The notes beneath the pieces are model-generated. The model had not been told where the DNA came from. It saw nothing but the letters and a program-made list of their open reading frames with translations, and ran no database searches. Below, one piece after another: positions 1 through 6,647 of a stretch of 8,998 nt of DNA (its first letter is position 1; every line of letters starts with the position of its first letter). The stretch is from NCBI GenBank assembly GCA_000997405.1, contig LCBU01000037.1, positions 1-8,998 on the forward strand, read 5' to 3'. A program made the position numbers and the translations under genes. The stretch is from Candidatus Woesebacteria bacterium GW2011_GWA1_41_7 (GTDB lineage Bacteria; Patescibacteriota; Microgenomatia; UBA8517).

Positions 1-537
1 AAGATGATTCTTGGTGGGGTTTTATCAGGATATTCATACCGACGCGCAAAAGGGGTAGTTGAGGCCTTGCTGGAAAGGTTGAATACCGATGTTATTTTTA
101 AAGCCGAAGAGGAAAAGGGGTTCGGGGCTAGTAGGGGTGCTTTTATATATTACGCAGACGTTCTTGTCGGGAAAATCGGAATTGCCGAAAACACAGACCT
201 TGTTTACTACGAATTCTATGTAGAAAAATTAATGAAATCCGCTAAATATTCAATAAATACACCGGGCTTTAAAAAAATTCCCAAATACCCGGCGCAAATC
301 GAGGACATTAATTTTATCCTGCCACAAAAAACCAAAACCGGAGAGGTTGTCGAACAATTGAGAAATACTAAGTTTGTTGTAAAAGCAGAACTCGTCGATA
401 TTTATAAAGATTCTTATACCTTCAGAATTTGGTATCAAGACCAAACAAAAACTTTGACTAATAGGGAAGTTGGGGGCGTCAGAAACCAAATTGTTTCTTC
501 ACTAAAATTAAAGTTCGGTGGTAACCTTAAGGAGTAG
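1..537 (+). CDS. pheT: Phenylalanine-tRNA ligase beta subunit, C-terminal part (5' end outside window)
   Basis: This is the last 178 residues of the PheRS beta subunit, which with the alpha subunit charges tRNA-Phe in the cytoplasm. The frame is open to the first base (codon AAG), so the ATG at position 4 is probably internal and not the start. The first ~90 visible residues match the end of the catalytic-like core: KGVVEALLERL resembles the family's 'DLKG.vEaLL' segment and GKIGIAENTDLVYYEFYVEKL resembles the 'G.iG.......yyfEidl..L' segment. From about residue 93 (YPAQIEDINFILP) to the end is an FDX-ACB (ferredoxin-fold anticodon-binding) domain, including SYTFRIWYQDQTKTLTNREV and a final KFGGNLKE like the usual C-terminus. 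The stop overlaps the convergent PBP gene by 11 bp. Family assignment comes from remembered family patterns; the missing ~600 residues cannot be assessed here. Confidence 0.88.
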   Translation, partial: KMILGGVLSGYSYRRAKGVVEALLERLNTDVIFKAEEEKGFGASRGAFIYYADVLVGKIGIAENTDLVYYEFYVEKLMKSAKYSINTPGFKKIPKYPAQIEDINFILPQKTKTGEVVEQLRNTKFVVKAELVDIYKDSYTFRIWYQDQTKTLTNREVGGVRNQIVSSLKLKFGGNLKE

Positions 538-3115
538 GCGACACGCTTGGAGCAGGTGAAGGTGTGGAAGGGTTCCACGATTGTCCGACACCAACGGTTA
601 TGGTGCTATTTGACTGGTGATTTGCAGAATCCATCGCAACTGCCTCAATTGAGTAAATACCCTTTGAAGGAAAAGTAACCTTACATGAATAATTATTTGC
701 ACCGTTATTGAAAGTGCAGACACGATTACCGTCCAGTTTCAAATCAACTTGTGTAATTGCTGAGTTGGAATTTGCTGAAAAGGTGACGGTCATGTCCCCA
801 GTTGGCAGATCCGAATCATGATCGTGGGGATTCGTAAAACTAACACTTAAGGGATTACTTGTACCGCAATAATCACTAGGCGGATGATATCTTGAATCGG
901 ACTGGGTGTTCATCCAGTTAAGGATAGCTTCTTGCCAGCGATTGGTACCGCCTGCTCCTGAAGTTGGATCCTCTTCTTTGAATCGGAAATATTCTTTAGA
1001 GTCATAATTTCCGGAGGCTATATCGCTTGGTGTTGCAAGCTTACCGTCGCTTTTACAAACCTTCAAAAGAACATGAACAGGATCGGCAAGCGTTGGCTCC
1101 GAACCTCTAACAAAGTACTCAAGCCTGGTTGCAAAACTATCGTGTGCTCCATAACCTGAAACGTTATCAACCGATACCTGTGCGACATCAGAGGGAACTT
1201 TAAAACTAAAAGCCGGTTTACCTTTCAGGGCTTGGACTGTAATTTTATTCCAGATGGGGGAAGCACCTGAAACACCGGAAGCGACACTTAACATCGGTGT
1301 GTTGTCGTTATTTCCCACCCAAACCCCTACCATTGCATTTCCATTGCCACCCATTGTCCAGTTATCCCGCTTATCATTTGTCGTTCCGGTTTTGGCCATC
1401 ACATTGGCAATATTAAGGTATGAACTAACTCCGAAGGTATCTTTTCTGGCTTCGTTATCGGAAAGAATGTTACTGATAAGAAATGCTTGTCCCTCCGTTA
1501 AAACCTGCTTACCTTTTTGGGGAGTGTTATCTTCCAAAACCTTTTCATTCATATCTGTTACTTTAAGAATGGCCACAGGTTCCACACGATATCCTCCGTT
1601 TACAAATACCGAATAGGCTGATGTCATGTCAATAAGCCTTACCTCGCCACCGCCCAAAGTCAAAGAGAGACCAACTCTTTTAAGAGTCTCGTCTGTCGGA
1701 GGAAGTGTGTTTATACCTAAATCAGTTGCGGTTTCGAGAACATCTTTTATGCCAACCTTTGCAAGCATTTTAACCGCCGGGATATTTCTGGAGTTCGCAA
1801 GGGCATAACGTACTTGAATTGGTCCTATATATTTTCCGTCATAATTAACAGGTTTGTAATCGGGCTGCCCTGTTCCACCCGGAAAACTTGTGGGAACGTC
1901 CATCAAAAGTGTTGCGGGCGAATACCCCTCTTTAAAACCTGTCACATATGTAAAAGGCTTAAACGAGCTTCCGGGCTGTCTAAGCGAGGTTGTAACATTT
2001 ACCTGTCCGTCGTAATCTTCCGCAAAAAAATTCTTTGAACCCACCATGCTCAATATTTCTCCGGTTTCGGGATTCAAAACAACCGCAGCCCCATTGGTTA
2101 TATGCTGTTTTTCCACTTTTGCTATCTCATCAGTAACTATTTGTTGTGCTTTCTCCTGCAGTTCCATATCCAGAGTGGTCGTTACCGTAAGTCCACCCTG
2201 CTCTACCAGCGCCTGTCCATAAGTATCTTCTAGAATCTTCTGAACATATTGCACAAAGTGCGGGGCGTTAAGACTTGTCCCTTTTGGTTTAAATTCATAA
2301 TTCGCCAAAGAATCGGCGGCGGAGGTTTCTTGCTCAACATTGATGTACCCGTCTTCCCTCATCCTTCTTAAAACAGCCTTGGTGCGTTCAACATAAGCAG
2401 TTGGTGTAGAAGAATATGGTGAGTAGGCTGAAGGTGACTGGGGCATACCTGCAAGTATCGCACACTCGATAAGGTTCAGATCTTTAACATCTTTTCCAAA
2501 ATAGGTTTGGGAGGCAGCTCCGACTCCCCAAGAAGTACCTCCGTAAGGAGCTTCATTTAGATACATCTGGAGTATTTGGTCCTTTGAATATTTTTTCTCA
2601 ATCTGAATTGCCAGGACAAACTCCTTAATTTTCCTGACAATCGTCCTATCGTTTGTTAAAAGAACATTCTTGACCAACTGCTGGGTTAATGTTGAGCCAC
2701 CTGCGGCACGACCTCTGGTAAAAATACGCAGGAATCCGCGCAAAACTCCAATCGCATCGAAACCTTGGTGTTTATAAAAATTCTTATCTTCGATAGCAAC
2801 AGTTGCCTGTCTCAAATACTCAGGCATGTCGGTAATCTCTACCGGTGTTCTATTTTGATTGGCGTAGATATCATAAAGTGGCTTTCCGTTCCTATCCAAA
2901 ATCTTGGTTGAAAAACCTTGCGTTCTGACTATTTTATCGGGGGAGGGTAGGTTAAATGCTAAAACAGGAAGAATAAAAAGAAGGAAAACGAAGAAGCCTA
3001 TTGCTCCAAAAAAAGCAATTTTTGCCCACTTAACCAACTTTCGGCTTTTACTTAACGAACGTCGGTATTTACTTCTGTCTTTCCAGGTCGCGTGCCTTGG
3101 TCTATCTCTCCACAT
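527..3115 (-). CDS. Class A penicillin-binding protein (PBP1A family) with C-terminal Ig-like domain
   Basis: Bifunctional peptidoglycan synthase of 862 aa: a glycosyltransferase polymerises lipid II and a transpeptidase cross-links the peptides. A basic cytoplasmic tail (1-32) precedes one membrane anchor (about 33-55). The GT51 domain follows at about 70-240, with EDKNFYKHQG (catalytic Glu109), GGSTLTQQ (139-146) and a second conserved Glu-containing stretch, IEKKYSKDQILQMYLN, near 172-187. The transpeptidase domain spans about 340-640 with all three motifs: SSFK (Ser383/Lys386), SRN (442-444) and KTGT (575-578), so both activities look intact. After it come a linker, an Ig-like beta-sandwich (about 755-845, with Cys800 and Cys811 as a possible disulfide) and a Pro/Ser tail. 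The ATG at 3115 is preceded by AGAGGTG, the only Shine-Dalgarno-like site seen in this window. It is divergent from tyrS and convergent with pheT. It could be named ponA/mrcA; I leave the symbol empty. Confidence 0.95.
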   Translation of the reverse strand: MWRDRPRHATWKDRSKYRRSLSKSRKLVKWAKIAFFGAIGFFVFLLFILPVLAFNLPSPDKIVRTQGFSTKILDRNGKPLYDIYANQNRTPVEITDMPEYLRQATVAIEDKNFYKHQGFDAIGVLRGFLRIFTRGRAAGGSTLTQQLVKNVLLTNDRTIVRKIKEFVLAIQIEKKYSKDQILQMYLNEAPYGGTSWGVGAASQTYFGKDVKDLNLIECAILAGMPQSPSAYSPYSSTPTAYVERTKAVLRRMREDGYINVEQETSAADSLANYEFKPKGTSLNAPHFVQYVQKILEDTYGQALVEQGGLTVTTTLDMELQEKAQQIVTDEIAKVEKQHITNGAAVVLNPETGEILSMVGSKNFFAEDYDGQVNVTTSLRQPGSSFKPFTYVTGFKEGYSPATLLMDVPTSFPGGTGQPDYKPVNYDGKYIGPIQVRYALANSRNIPAVKMLAKVGIKDVLETATDLGINTLPPTDETLKRVGLSLTLGGGEVRLIDMTSAYSVFVNGGYRVEPVAILKVTDMNEKVLEDNTPQKGKQVLTEGQAFLISNILSDNEARKDTFGVSSYLNIANVMAKTGTTNDKRDNWTMGGNGNAMVGVWVGNNDNTPMLSVASGVSGASPIWNKITVQALKGKPAFSFKVPSDVAQVSVDNVSGYGAHDSFATRLEYFVRGSEPTLADPVHVLLKVCKSDGKLATPSDIASGNYDSKEYFRFKEEDPTSGAGGTNRWQEAILNWMNTQSDSRYHPPSDYCGTSNPLSVSFTNPHDHDSDLPTGDMTVTFSANSNSAITQVDLKLDGNRVCTFNNGANNYSCKVTFPSKGIYSIEAVAMDSANHQSNSTITVGVGQSWNPSTPSPAPSVSPTP

Positions 3116-3124
3116 GACACCTCT

Positions 3125-3153
3125 ATTCTAACAAATTATTAGGAAGTTAACTA
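3125..3153 (-). promoter_or_regulatory. Predicted promoter of the PBP gene
   Basis: On the minus strand TAGAAT (3130-3125) is a good -10 box, ending 9 nt before the ATG. A -35 box 17 nt further upstream is weak (TAGTTA, 3153-3148, 3 of 6 consensus matches). It lies in the 77-bp divergent gap shared with tyrS. The predicted start of transcription falls near 3118, which would leave a leader of only a few bases and cut into the AGAGGTG motif, so the exact start is uncertain. Confidence 0.45.
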
Positions 3154-3157
3154 ACTA

Positions 3158-3186
3158 TTCAAAAAATGCCTTAAAAGTCATAGAAT
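3158..3186 (+). promoter_or_regulatory. Predicted tyrS promoter, leaderless type
   Basis: TTCAAA (3158-3163, 4 of 6 matches to TTGACA), a 17-bp spacer, then TAGAAT (3181-3186, 5 of 6 matches to TATAAT). Only 6 nt separate the -10 box from the tyrS ATG, so transcription would begin at or within a base or two of the start codon. No Shine-Dalgarno motif is present upstream of the ATG. Confidence 0.6.
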
Positions 3187-3192
3187 TATCGT

Positions 3193-4377
3193 ATGGACAA
3201 AATTGAGGAAGTGTTAAGCAGGGGAGTGACTAATATTATTCCGGGGAAAGCTGAGCTGGAAAAGCTTTTGCGATCCGGAAATAAATTAAATATTTATCTG
3301 GGAATCAAATTAAATATTTATCTGGGAATCGATCCTACTGCAACAAAAATACACATCGGCCATGGCGTTCCTTTAAGAAAACTTCAGGAATTCGTTGAGC
3401 TTGGACATAAGGTGACTTTTCTGATCGGAGATTTTACTGCCCTTATAGGCGACTCTTCGGATAAGGAAAGTGAAAGACCGATATTAACATATGACGAGAT
3501 TCAGGAAAATTTTAAAACATACAAGGAACAGGCAAGTAAGATCCTCGACTTTTCCAAAGTTGAAGTCAAATTTAATAGCGAGTGGCTCAAAAAATTAGGT
3601 TTTGCGGATGTTGTTAAACTTTGTCAGCATTTTTCTGTCGGAGATTTCGTCGGGAGAGAGCTCATCAAAAAAAGACTAAATGCAGGAACAAAAGTCGGAC
3701 TTCATGAATTTTTATACCCGGTAATGCAGGGCTATGACAGTTATTTTATGAATACAGACATACAGATCGGCGGAGCTGATCAAACATTTAATATGCAGGC
3801 AGGACGTACATTGCAGAAAGACATGAGAAGCAAGGACTCCTTTGTGCTTGTAACAGGATATCTTGAAGGCACTGACGGAAGAAAGATGAGTAAAAGTTGG
3901 GGAAATGCAATCTGGATTTCAGATTCTCCCGGTGAAATGTTTGGGAAAGTAATGTCTCTACATGATAACCTTATACTCCAGTATTTTATAAATGCGACAC
4001 GTACACCCGATGAGAAGATCAAGGAAGTCGAAAAGAGACTAAAAGACGGTGAGAATCCGCTTAATCTTAAAAAAGAACTTGGAGTAGCTCTGGTTACGGA
4101 ATTTCACAGCAAAGAAACAGCAGAGAAAGCAGAAAAGAACTTTAAAGAGACTTTTCAGGAAAAAAGACCCACTTTTGATATCAAGGTTGCGTCCGGTGAT
4201 TCTTTAGCCGTAACTATTGCACCTTTTACTTCACTTGAAAGTATCAGTGAAGCAAAACGATTGATTAAACAAAATGCGGTTGATGTAGACGGTAAAATGG
4301 TCGATAATCCTAGTTATATTGTTAAGTCAGGAGACGAAATAAAAGTTGGTAGTAGGACATTCCTGAAAGCTAAGTAA
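3193..4377 (+). CDS. tyrS: Tyrosine-tRNA ligase
   Basis: Class I aminoacyl-tRNA synthetase (394 aa) that activates tyrosine with ATP and transfers it to tRNA-Tyr in the cytoplasm. The Rossmann-fold catalytic domain shows DPTA followed by the HIGH signature (54-57), the tyrosine-pocket region YPVMQGYDS (175-183) and IGGADQ (192-197), and the second signature KMSKS (231-235), preceded by EGTDGR. A linker and an S4 RNA-binding domain (about 350-393) complete the bacterial form. The notable oddity is a perfect direct duplication of 8 residues, KLNIYLGI at 31-38 and again at 39-46, immediately before DPTA. Family members normally have a single strand here, so the enzyme carries an 8-residue insertion at the edge of the active site, or the assembly contains an artefact. 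ATG 3193 is chosen because it lies 6 nt after a TAGAAT box. The microprotein gene starts 1 bp after the stop. Confidence 0.97.
   Translation: MDKIEEVLSRGVTNIIPGKAELEKLLRSGNKLNIYLGIKLNIYLGIDPTATKIHIGHGVPLRKLQEFVELGHKVTFLIGDFTALIGDSSDKESERPILTYDEIQENFKTYKEQASKILDFSKVEVKFNSEWLKKLGFADVVKLCQHFSVGDFVGRELIKKRLNAGTKVGLHEFLYPVMQGYDSYFMNTDIQIGGADQTFNMQAGRTLQKDMRSKDSFVLVTGYLEGTDGRKMSKSWGNAIWISDSPGEMFGKVMSLHDNLILQYFINATRTPDEKIKEVEKRLKDGENPLNLKKELGVALVTEFHSKETAEKAEKNFKETFQEKRPTFDIKVASGDSLAVTIAPFTSLESISEAKRLIKQNAVDVDGKMVDNPSYIVKSGDEIKVGSRTFLKAK
3283..3330 (+). repeat. Perfect 24-bp tandem duplication inside tyrS
   Basis: Positions 3283-3306 and 3307-3330 are identical at all 24 bases, including third codon positions. 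The unit is in frame and encodes KLNIYLGI. Perfect identity implies either a very recent duplication or a read/assembly error. Confidence 0.97.
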
Positions 4378-4378
4378 A

Positions 4379-4483
4379 ATGATGGGTAAAAAGGGTAAAA
4401 AAATATTTACGATAATAGTTATTGTTTCAAGCATAGCTCTTCTGTTAAGTGCGATATTGCCGTATATGCTTTACTCCCGCTAA
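4379..4483 (+). CDS. 34-residue single-pass membrane microprotein, function unknown
   Basis: A short open frame begins 1 bp after the tyrS stop and reads MMGKKGKKIFT, then a long hydrophobic stretch, ending YMLYSR. The layout is a Lys-rich N-terminus (positions 4-8), one predicted membrane helix (about 9-31, rich in Ile, Val, Leu, Ala, Ser) and a tiny polar tail with a final Arg. The positive-inside rule predicts N-terminus in the cytoplasm. ATG occurs twice (4379 and 4382), and either could be used. Support for its being real comes from its immediate coupling to tyrS, its coherent amphipathic layout, and the hairpin that follows it. Small Lys-rich one-helix proteins of similar look are annotated as hypothetical or DUF proteins in many bacteria, but I cannot assign a family. 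The alternative is that it is non-coding spacer. Confidence 0.6.
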   Translation: MMGKKGKKIFTIIVIVSSIALLLSAILPYMLYSR

Positions 4484-4489
4484 AACACG

Positions 4490-4512
4490 GAGAATCGAAA
4501 GATTCTTACTTC
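4490..4512 (+). terminator. Possible terminator hairpin after the tyrS-microprotein unit
   Basis: AGAATC (4491-4496) and GATTCT (4501-4506) form a perfect 6-bp stem closed by a GAAA tetraloop (4497-4500, GNRA class), extendable by one G-U pair. The bases after it (TACTTCC) are pyrimidine-rich but not a true U-run, so termination would be inefficient. The hairpin overlaps the weak -35 region of the recG promoter, so it might instead only mark the boundary. Confidence 0.35.
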
Positions 4513-4530
4513 CTTCCAATGATATATAAT
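4503..4530 (+). promoter_or_regulatory. Predicted recG promoter, leaderless type
   Basis: A perfect TATAAT occupies 4525-4530 and ends 5 nt before the ATG at 4536. The -35 candidate TTCTTA (4503-4508, 16-bp spacer) matches the consensus at only 3 of 6 positions. Transcription should start at or next to the start codon, and no Shine-Dalgarno motif is available. Confidence 0.55.
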
Positions 4531-4535
4531 TGTCC

Positions 4536-6542
4536 ATGATGGATTTAACTTCCGATATTTCCGAGCTGCCTAAAGTCGGCCCTATATTTGCGAATAAATT
4601 TCAAAAACTTGGTATAAATACTCTTGAAGATCTTCTTTATCATGTCCCATCAAGGTATTTGGATTATTCAAACATTACCACGATTTCACATCTTCGTTCC
4701 GGTGAAATAGCAACAATACACGCAAAAATAGTTTCTCTAAAAAACATTTACTCAAAAAGGGGACTAAAGATGCAGATTGGATCTGTTGAGGATTCAACGG
4801 GAAAAGTTGCGGTACTCTGGTTTAATCAGCCGTTTTTGATAAAAACTTTATATCCGGGCCGTTTGGTATCGCTTTCCGGAAAGGTAGGGTTTTTTAATAG
4901 AAGGCTTTCCCTAACCTCGCCGGATTATGAACTAATGGTTGAAGAGGGTACAGAAACAATGCATACAGGACGCTTTGTTCCAATTTATCCCGAAACTTCG
5001 GGATTTTCTTCTAAATTGATTAGAAGAAAAATGTATGATGCGTATTCTATGACTAAAATTGAGGAATATTTACCGGAAAATATTTTAAAGAAAAACAAGC
5101 TTATTGGCTTTAAAAACGCACTGGAATTTGTACACTTTCCGAAGGATTTAAAGGAGGCCGAGATCGGCAGAGAAAGGCTTGCTTTTAATGAGCTTCTAAA
5201 TCTTGAACTGAGAAGTTTAATTAGAAAAAATAATTGGCAAAAGAATAAGTTGGCTCACAAACTCGAGTTGGACAATAAATTGTTAGATAAGTTTACTAAA
5301 AATTTACCTTTCAAGCTGACAGAATCACAAAATAAAGTAATTAAAGAAATACTTACCGACCTGAAGGGTGGTATCCCGATGAATAGACTATTAGAGGGGG
5401 ATGTGGGAAGCGGGAAAACGGTGGTGGCGGCGGCGGGAATGTTCGCTGCATTTGCCTCCGGATTCCAAAGTATTATCATGGCACCAACGCAAATTCTGGC
5501 TAATCAGCATTACCAAACCCTTAAAAAGATTTTTGATAAGTTTAATCTCAGAATATCGTTGATTACAGGAGCCAGTAAAAAAATAGAAATCGGAAGGAGT
5601 GATATTTATATTGGCACCCATTCACTTATTCACAGTAAGGTGAATTTCAAAGAGGTCGCCCTGGTAGTAATTGATGAACAACATAGATTTGGAGTGGAGC
5701 AAAGAAAACATTTAATTAAAAAATCAGGAACCCCTCATGTTTTAACCATGACGGCTACTCCTATTCCAAGAACGGTAGCACTTACTTCTTACGGGGATAT
5801 GGACTTGTCTATTTTAATTGACATGCCGGTCGGCCGTCAAAAAGTTACAACATGGGTTGTTCCGGAGGAGAAGAGACCCAGTGCCTACGAATGGATAAAT
5901 AAGCAAATAAAGAGTAGCAACAGTCAGGCATTCATCGTATGCCCGCTGATTGAAGATTCGGAAACTGAAACATTGGCCGATGTTAAATCGGTTACATCCG
6001 AATTCGCAAGACTGAAAAAAACTTTTACTAAACTAAACTTAGGACTTCTCCATGGCCGATTGAAGACTGAGGAGAAGGAACGTGTTTTAAAGGATTTCAA
6101 AAATGGAAACATTGATATTCTTGTCACGACCCCTGTGGTTGAGGTGGGAATAGATATACCAAATGCAACCATTATGGTAATCGAGGCAGGGGAACGTTTT
6201 GGCCTGGCCGGACTTCACCAACTACGCGGTAGAGTGGGTAGAGGGATTTCAAAGTCATATTGCCTGCTTTTTACTAATGTACACAGTGGAAAGGCCTATA
6301 CGAGGCTAAAGGCTATGGAAAAGACCTATTCCGGGTTTGAATTATCAGAACTTGATTTGAAGCTAAGAGGACCAGGAGAAATATTCGGAACGGCTCAATC
6401 GGGTTTTCCTGAACTCAAGATCGCCAGTTGGAATAATTACGAACTTATTAAAGCTTCCAGGCAAGCTGCCCAGGAAATATCGGCCAATCTTACGAAGTTT
6501 CCATGGGTCAAAAATCGCATTATCGATAACATAAAACAGTGA
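4536..6542 (+). CDS. recG: ATP-dependent DNA helicase RecG
   Basis: Superfamily 2 double-stranded DNA translocase (668 aa from this ATG) that regresses stalled replication forks and processes branched recombination intermediates. The N-terminal part has the helix-hairpin-like LPKVGPIFANKFQKLGI and the YHVPSRYLDYS motif, followed by the OB-fold wedge domain (about 55-145) that splits the fork. The motor has Walker A GDVGSGKT (288-295), Walker B DEQH (380-383, followed by RFG as is typical of RecG), motif III TATPIPRT (406-413) and motif VI QLRGRVGRG (562-570). The C-terminal TRG region is present as LSELDLKLRGPGE and GTAQSGFPELK. Length is close to the usual ~690 aa. A TTG at 4530 in the same frame overlaps the TATAAT box and is unlikely to be the start; ATG 4536 or ATG 4539 are the realistic choices. 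It has its own promoter and is followed by a repeat-filled spacer. Confidence 0.96.
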   Translation: MMDLTSDISELPKVGPIFANKFQKLGINTLEDLLYHVPSRYLDYSNITTISHLRSGEIATIHAKIVSLKNIYSKRGLKMQIGSVEDSTGKVAVLWFNQPFLIKTLYPGRLVSLSGKVGFFNRRLSLTSPDYELMVEEGTETMHTGRFVPIYPETSGFSSKLIRRKMYDAYSMTKIEEYLPENILKKNKLIGFKNALEFVHFPKDLKEAEIGRERLAFNELLNLELRSLIRKNNWQKNKLAHKLELDNKLLDKFTKNLPFKLTESQNKVIKEILTDLKGGIPMNRLLEGDVGSGKTVVAAAGMFAAFASGFQSIIMAPTQILANQHYQTLKKIFDKFNLRISLITGASKKIEIGRSDIYIGTHSLIHSKVNFKEVALVVIDEQHRFGVEQRKHLIKKSGTPHVLTMTATPIPRTVALTSYGDMDLSILIDMPVGRQKVTTWVVPEEKRPSAYEWINKQIKSSNSQAFIVCPLIEDSETETLADVKSVTSEFARLKKTFTKLNLGLLHGRLKTEEKERVLKDFKNGNIDILVTTPVVEVGIDIPNATIMVIEAGERFGLAGLHQLRGRVGRGISKSYCLLFTNVHSGKAYTRLKAMEKTYSGFELSELDLKLRGPGEIFGTAQSGFPELKIASWNNYELIKASRQAAQEISANLTKFPWVKNRIIDNIKQ

Positions 6543-6551
6543 TCGCCTTTA

Positions 6552-6637
6552 GTCTTGCCATTTATGGTAAGACAAGCTTGCCACGGTTAAAGCCCCGTGG
6601 TAAGACGAGCTTGCCACGGTTAAAGCCCCGTGGTAAA
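6552..6637 (+). repeat. Cluster of three consecutive hairpins built on a 33-bp tandem repeat
   Basis: Hairpin 1 is GTCTTGCCA (6552-6560) with TGGTAAGAC (6565-6573), a 9-bp stem with one G-U pair and a TTTA loop. Hairpin 2 is CTTGCCACGG (6577-6586) with CCGTGGTAAG (6595-6604), a 10-bp stem with one G-U pair and an 8-nt loop. Hairpin 3 repeats this at 6611-6619 with 6628-6636. Each CTTGCC can alternatively pair with the preceding GGTAAG (for example 6566-6571 with 6577-6582), so two mutually exclusive registers exist. The array fills most of the 105 bp between recG and rpmF and lacks U-runs typical of intrinsic terminators. Confidence 0.85.
6566..6631 (+). repeat. 33-bp direct tandem repeat, two full copies plus a partial third
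   Basis: Unit 1 (6566-6598) and unit 2 (6599-6631) differ at a single base (A at 6574, G at 6607). A third copy begins at 6632 with GGTAA and then diverges. The preceding 6552-6565 resembles the CTTGCC part of the unit. Each unit contains the inverted repeat CCACGG/CCGTGG. Confidence 0.97.
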
Positions 6638-6639
6638 AT
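6611..6639 (+). promoter_or_regulatory. Predicted promoter of the rpmF operon, formed by the last repeat copy
   Basis: TTGCCA (6611-6616, 4 of 6 matches to TTGACA), a 17-bp spacer and TAAAAT (6634-6639, 5 of 6 matches to TATAAT). In the previous copy the corresponding hexamers are TTGCCA (6578) and TAAGAC (6601), so only the last copy has a good -10 box. The ATG of rpmF is 8 nt after the box, predicting a leader of at most one or two bases. The promoter coincides with hairpin 3. Confidence 0.55.
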
Positions 6640-6647
6640 TACATCCT

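Noticed and set aside
4..6. ATG at position 4 as the start of a short pheT-like gene
   Set aside because: The frame remains open upstream to the window edge and the sequence begins in the middle of the PheT core, so this is a window truncation and not a short gene.
1254..2038. Three plus-strand frames of 60-120 codons inside the PBP gene
   Set aside because: They are antisense to the conserved transpeptidase region, show no recognisable domains and have compositions expected of antisense translation.
4530..4535. TTG start for recG
   Set aside because: Its first base is the last base of the TATAAT box, so the codon would most likely not be transcribed; the ATG at 4536 fits better.
5255..6172. 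Minus-strand frames of 74-82 codons inside recG
   Set aside because: They lie opposite the conserved helicase motifs and have no promoter or recognisable domain.
6552..6573. First hairpin after recG as an intrinsic terminator
   Set aside because: The stem is good but no U-run follows; it runs directly into the next repeat.
6566..6637. Possible CRISPR array
   Set aside because: The copies are directly adjacent with no unique spacers and no cas genes are nearby; the unit is a tandem hairpin repeat.
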